DNA of 7,676 nucleotides, taken from an uncultured Oscillospiraceae bacterium. GTDB lineage: Bacteria; Bacillota; Clostridia; Oscillospirales; Oscillospiraceae. Under the pieces are notes generated by a model that had not been told where the DNA came from, made no database searches, and saw only the letters and a program-made list of their open reading frames with translations. Positions 5,709-7,676 of the stretch are shown here, piece by piece. Location of the stretch: assembly GCA_934668285.1 (NCBI GenBank), contig CAKUNB010000073.1, positions 1 through 7,676 of the forward strand, given 5' to 3'. Positions within the stretch are counted from its first letter, which is position 1, and every line of letters starts with the position of its first letter. A program made the position numbers and the translations under genes.

Positions 5709-6686
5709 TTACAGCTCGTTCCAGAACTTGCCCGTGTCCTTGAAGTCGGGATTCAGCGCGACGAGGGAGGGATATGCCGGACCGAGGTCAGTGTTTTCGG
5801 GAACTGCCTGCGAAATGGCGGGCAGGGTCTCGTTTCTGCCGGTGCTCATGAACATGTTCATGCAGTGCTCCTCCGAGCGGGTAAAGCCGGTCAGCGCCGC
5901 CTTGACGATGTCGCAGGTGTCAAAGTTGCCGGTGTACTTCGGATGCTCGGCAAGCCAGCTTTCGATTTCGCCGCGGCCAAGCGAGCACATTTCGGTGTAG
6001 ATGCAGATCTTCGTGATGCCCTGCTTGATGCTCTCCTTGAAATGCTCCTCGGAGATGCCGCTGCCGCCGTGCAGCGTCAGGTAGCAGGGATAGGCGGCGA
6101 TGGCCTCGCGGATTTCGGCCAGACGGCCAAAGTCTAGATGCGGCGTGCCCTTGTAGAAGCCGTGGGAGTTGCCGATGGAAACGGCCAGAATGTCAACGCC
6201 CGTGCGCTCGACGAACTCGCGTGCCTTTTCGGGGTCGGTCATGGTTTCGGTGATGTCCACAAAGCTGGAGCCGAGGGAGCCAAGCTCGCCTTCGACCGCC
6301 GCGCCGTAGCGGTGGCCGATCTCAACGGCCTTGCGGGTGTTTTCGATGTTTTCCTCAAAGGGCAGCTTCGAGCCGTCGTACATGACGGAGGTAAAGCCCG
6401 CCTTTGCCGCACGCTCGACCTGCTCCAGATCGAGACCGTGGCTCAGATGGATGGAGACCGGAACACCGGCGGCCTCGGCGGCGCGCTTGGTGACGGCAAC
6501 GAAATCCTCAAAGTTGACATACGGCTCAATGACGCCCGGCTCGACGACGATCAGCGGAGAGCCAAGCTCCTCTGCCTTCGTAATCAGCGCAGCGGGCTGA
6601 TCCAGACCGTTGATATTGAATGCGCCGACGGCATACTGTCCACGGCGGCAGGCCGCCAGCATATCGGTGGTTTTTACCAGTGGCAT
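5709..6686 (-). CDS. Class II ketose-bisphosphate aldolase-like protein with substituted catalytic residues
   Basis: A 325-residue protein of the zinc-dependent class II fructose/tagatose-bisphosphate aldolase family (FbaA/GatY/KbaY), a TIM barrel that normally splits or joins a ketose bisphosphate through dihydroxyacetone phosphate. Visible are AVGAFNING (19-27), the predicted zinc ligands His83, His175 (SIGNSHGFYKG) and His206 (LTLHGGSG), the VEGELGSLG segment (131-139) and the phosphate-binding GGSG (207-210). Two conserved positions differ. The usual HLDHG is HLSHG, so the catalytic acid Asp is Ser82, and the Asn of the KINI-type strand is Cys228 (KICIYTE). Both are clear in the nucleotide sequence (AGC at 6443-6441, TGC at 6005-6003, minus strand). 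ATG at 6684-6686 has AAGGAGG at 6694-6700, 7 nt upstream. Fold assignment is firm; activity as a standard aldolase is doubtful, and a changed reaction or substrate is likely. Confidence 0.9.
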   Translation of the reverse strand: MPLVKTTDMLAACRRGQYAVGAFNINGLDQPAALITKAEELGSPLIVVEPGVIEPYVNFEDFVAVTKRAAEAAGVPVSIHLSHGLDLEQVERAAKAGFTSVMYDGSKLPFEENIENTRKAVEIGHRYGAAVEGELGSLGSSFVDITETMTDPEKAREFVERTGVDILAVSIGNSHGFYKGTPHLDFGRLAEIREAIAAYPCYLTLHGGSGISEEHFKESIKQGITKICIYTEMCSLGRGEIESWLAEHPKYTGNFDTCDIVKAALTGFTRSEEHCMNMFMSTGRNETLPAISQAVPENTDLGPAYPSLVALNPDFKDTGKFWNEL

Positions 6687-6701
6687 GATGCTTCCTCCTT
6701 C

Positions 6702-7676
6702 TTATTTATAGGCTGCGGGATCAACGATCGTTCTGGGCTTGCCGCCGGCAAGGAAGAGCATGAGATCGTTGACCAGCATGACGGATTGCAGATAGATGAC
6801 ATCGCGGCCCGCACCGGCGATGTGCGGCGTGAGGATGACGTTCGGATAGTTGAAATACTCATCGTCGCGCTTGACCGGCTCCGTGTGGAACACGTCGAGC
6901 GCAAGGCCGCCGAGCTTGCCGCTGCGGAGGGTTTCGCGCAGCGCCTGTTCGTCCATCAGGCCCGCGCGGGCGGTGTTGACGATGAACACGCCGTCCTTCA
7001 TCATCTTGAACTGCTCATAGGAGATCATGTTCTTGTTGGCGTCGGAGACCTTCGCGTGGAAGCTGATGATGTCGGCGGCGCGGAGGAGGTCGTTCAGCTC
7101 CACCTTCGTTGCGCCGTGGGCGGCAATCGCCTCTGCGCTCTGGTAGGGGTCATAGACCAGCACGTCGAGGTCGAAGCCCTTCGCGCGCTGCGCAACCTGC
7201 TTGCCGACCGTGCCGAAGCCGATCAGGCCGAGGATCTTGCCCTCCAGCTCGATGCCCTTGCGGGCCTGCCACGGGCCTTCGGGGTTCATGTCCCAGATGA
7301 CGTCCTTATCGCTGCCGAACTCACCGGCGGGCGCGGTGAACACGCCTGCGTGCAGCTCGGAGTTGGCGCGGGCGATCTTGCGGGCGAGGCTGAGAATGAG
7401 GCCCATCGTGAAGTCCGCAACCGGCAGCGCCTCGCGGCCGAAGGTGCAGAACACGGGGATGCCAAGCTCCGTCGCAGCATCAACGTCCACATTGGCGCGC
7501 GCGCCGCCGCGGATGGAGAAAATCGCCTTGAGGTGCGTGTTTTCCAGAACCTTGCGCGTGACCGGCTCATAGCCGAGGAACAGGATCTCGGCGTTACCGA
7601 TGTCGGCAATCAGTTCTTCTTCGTTCAGAATCTTGCTCGTATAGCCCCAGCCGCCGGTGCGAACGGTGTGCCCGGC
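6702..7676 (-). CDS. D-isomer-specific 2-hydroxyacid dehydrogenase (partial, N-terminus beyond window)
   Basis: An NAD(P)-dependent enzyme of the D-2-hydroxyacid/phosphoglycerate dehydrogenase family, interconverting a 2-hydroxyacid and a 2-oxoacid. 324 codons are visible and the frame runs open to the right edge; from typical family length only a short N-terminal part is missing. In fragment numbering, the Rossmann motif GFGTVG is at 153-158 with the acidic residue of VLVYD after the second strand, followed by catalytic Arg237 (NTARAGL), Glu266 (FHTEP) and His285 (TPHIAG). All three catalytic residues are present. GTG at 7488-7490 is not a credible start, because coding similarity (ILFLGYEPVT, SIRGGARANVDVDAA) continues upstream of it. 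It ends 15 nt before the aldolase-like gene. The substrate is unknown; a sugar acid or a 2-oxoacid from aldol cleavage would fit the context. Confidence 0.93.
   Translation of the reverse strand, partial: AGHTVRTGGWGYTSKILNEEELIADIGNAEILFLGYEPVTRKVLENTHLKAIFSIRGGARANVDVDAATELGIPVFCTFGREALPVADFTMGLILSLARKIARANSELHAGVFTAPAGEFGSDKDVIWDMNPEGPWQARKGIELEGKILGLIGFGTVGKQVAQRAKGFDLDVLVYDPYQSAEAIAAHGATKVELNDLLRAADIISFHAKVSDANKNMISYEQFKMMKDGVFIVNTARAGLMDEQALRETLRSGKLGGLALDVFHTEPVKRDDEYFNYPNVILTPHIAGAGRDVIYLQSVMLVNDLMLFLAGGKPRTIVDPAAYK

Noticed and set aside
4237..6000. 587-codon open frame on the plus strand
   Set aside because: It is antisense to the kinase and the end of the aldolase-like gene. Composition is rich in Arg, Gly, Ala and His without motifs, as expected for a mirror frame.
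1..7676. CRISPR arrays, tRNA or rRNA genes, phage or defence genes
   Set aside because: No regularly spaced direct repeats, tRNA-like cloverleaf or rRNA sequence was seen, and the coding space is filled by metabolic and transport genes.

Overview
The window is one co-oriented gene cluster read entirely from the minus strand, so the 5' end of the operon lies at the right edge. Both ends are cut: the first visible gene lacks its N-terminal codons and the last lacks its C-terminal part. GC-rich coding sequence, strong AAGGAGG-type Shine-Dalgarno sites, a lipoprotein-type solute-binding protein and a TTG start all point to a Gram-positive Firmicute, probably an anaerobic gut clostridium of the Oscillospiraceae/Ruminococcaceae type. 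That placement is an inference from style, not from a marker gene.

In transcription order (right to left) the genes are: a D-2-hydroxyacid dehydrogenase (6702-7676, 5' end missing); a class II ketose-bisphosphate-aldolase-like protein with altered active-site residues (5709-6686); an FGGY sugar kinase of the xylulokinase group (4177-5685); a 156-bp non-coding insertion with terminal inverted repeats (4022-4177); an aldo/keto reductase of the YhdN/IolS type (3002-3997); a double-domain sugar ABC ATPase (1445-2959, TTG start); an RbsC-type permease (486-1448, overlapping the ATPase by ATGA); and the start of a lipoprotein sugar-binding protein (1-423). Apart from the insertion, gaps are short (15-62 nt) and no factor-independent terminator is visible, so this looks like a single transcription unit. 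Its promoter would be to the right of the window.

Together the genes describe import of a monosaccharide, polyol or sugar acid by an RbsABC-like transporter, redox conversion by the aldo/keto reductase and/or the dehydrogenase, phosphorylation by the kinase, and possible C-C cleavage by the aldolase-like protein. The substrate cannot be read from the sequence. The set does not match a textbook pathway that I can name.

The two most unusual points are the aldolase-like protein, in which the catalytic Asp of the HLDHG motif is Ser and the KINI-type Asn is Cys, and the small TA-flanked element that landed exactly on the stop codon of the kinase gene. Removing the element with one TA rebuilds a compact 21-nt intergenic space.
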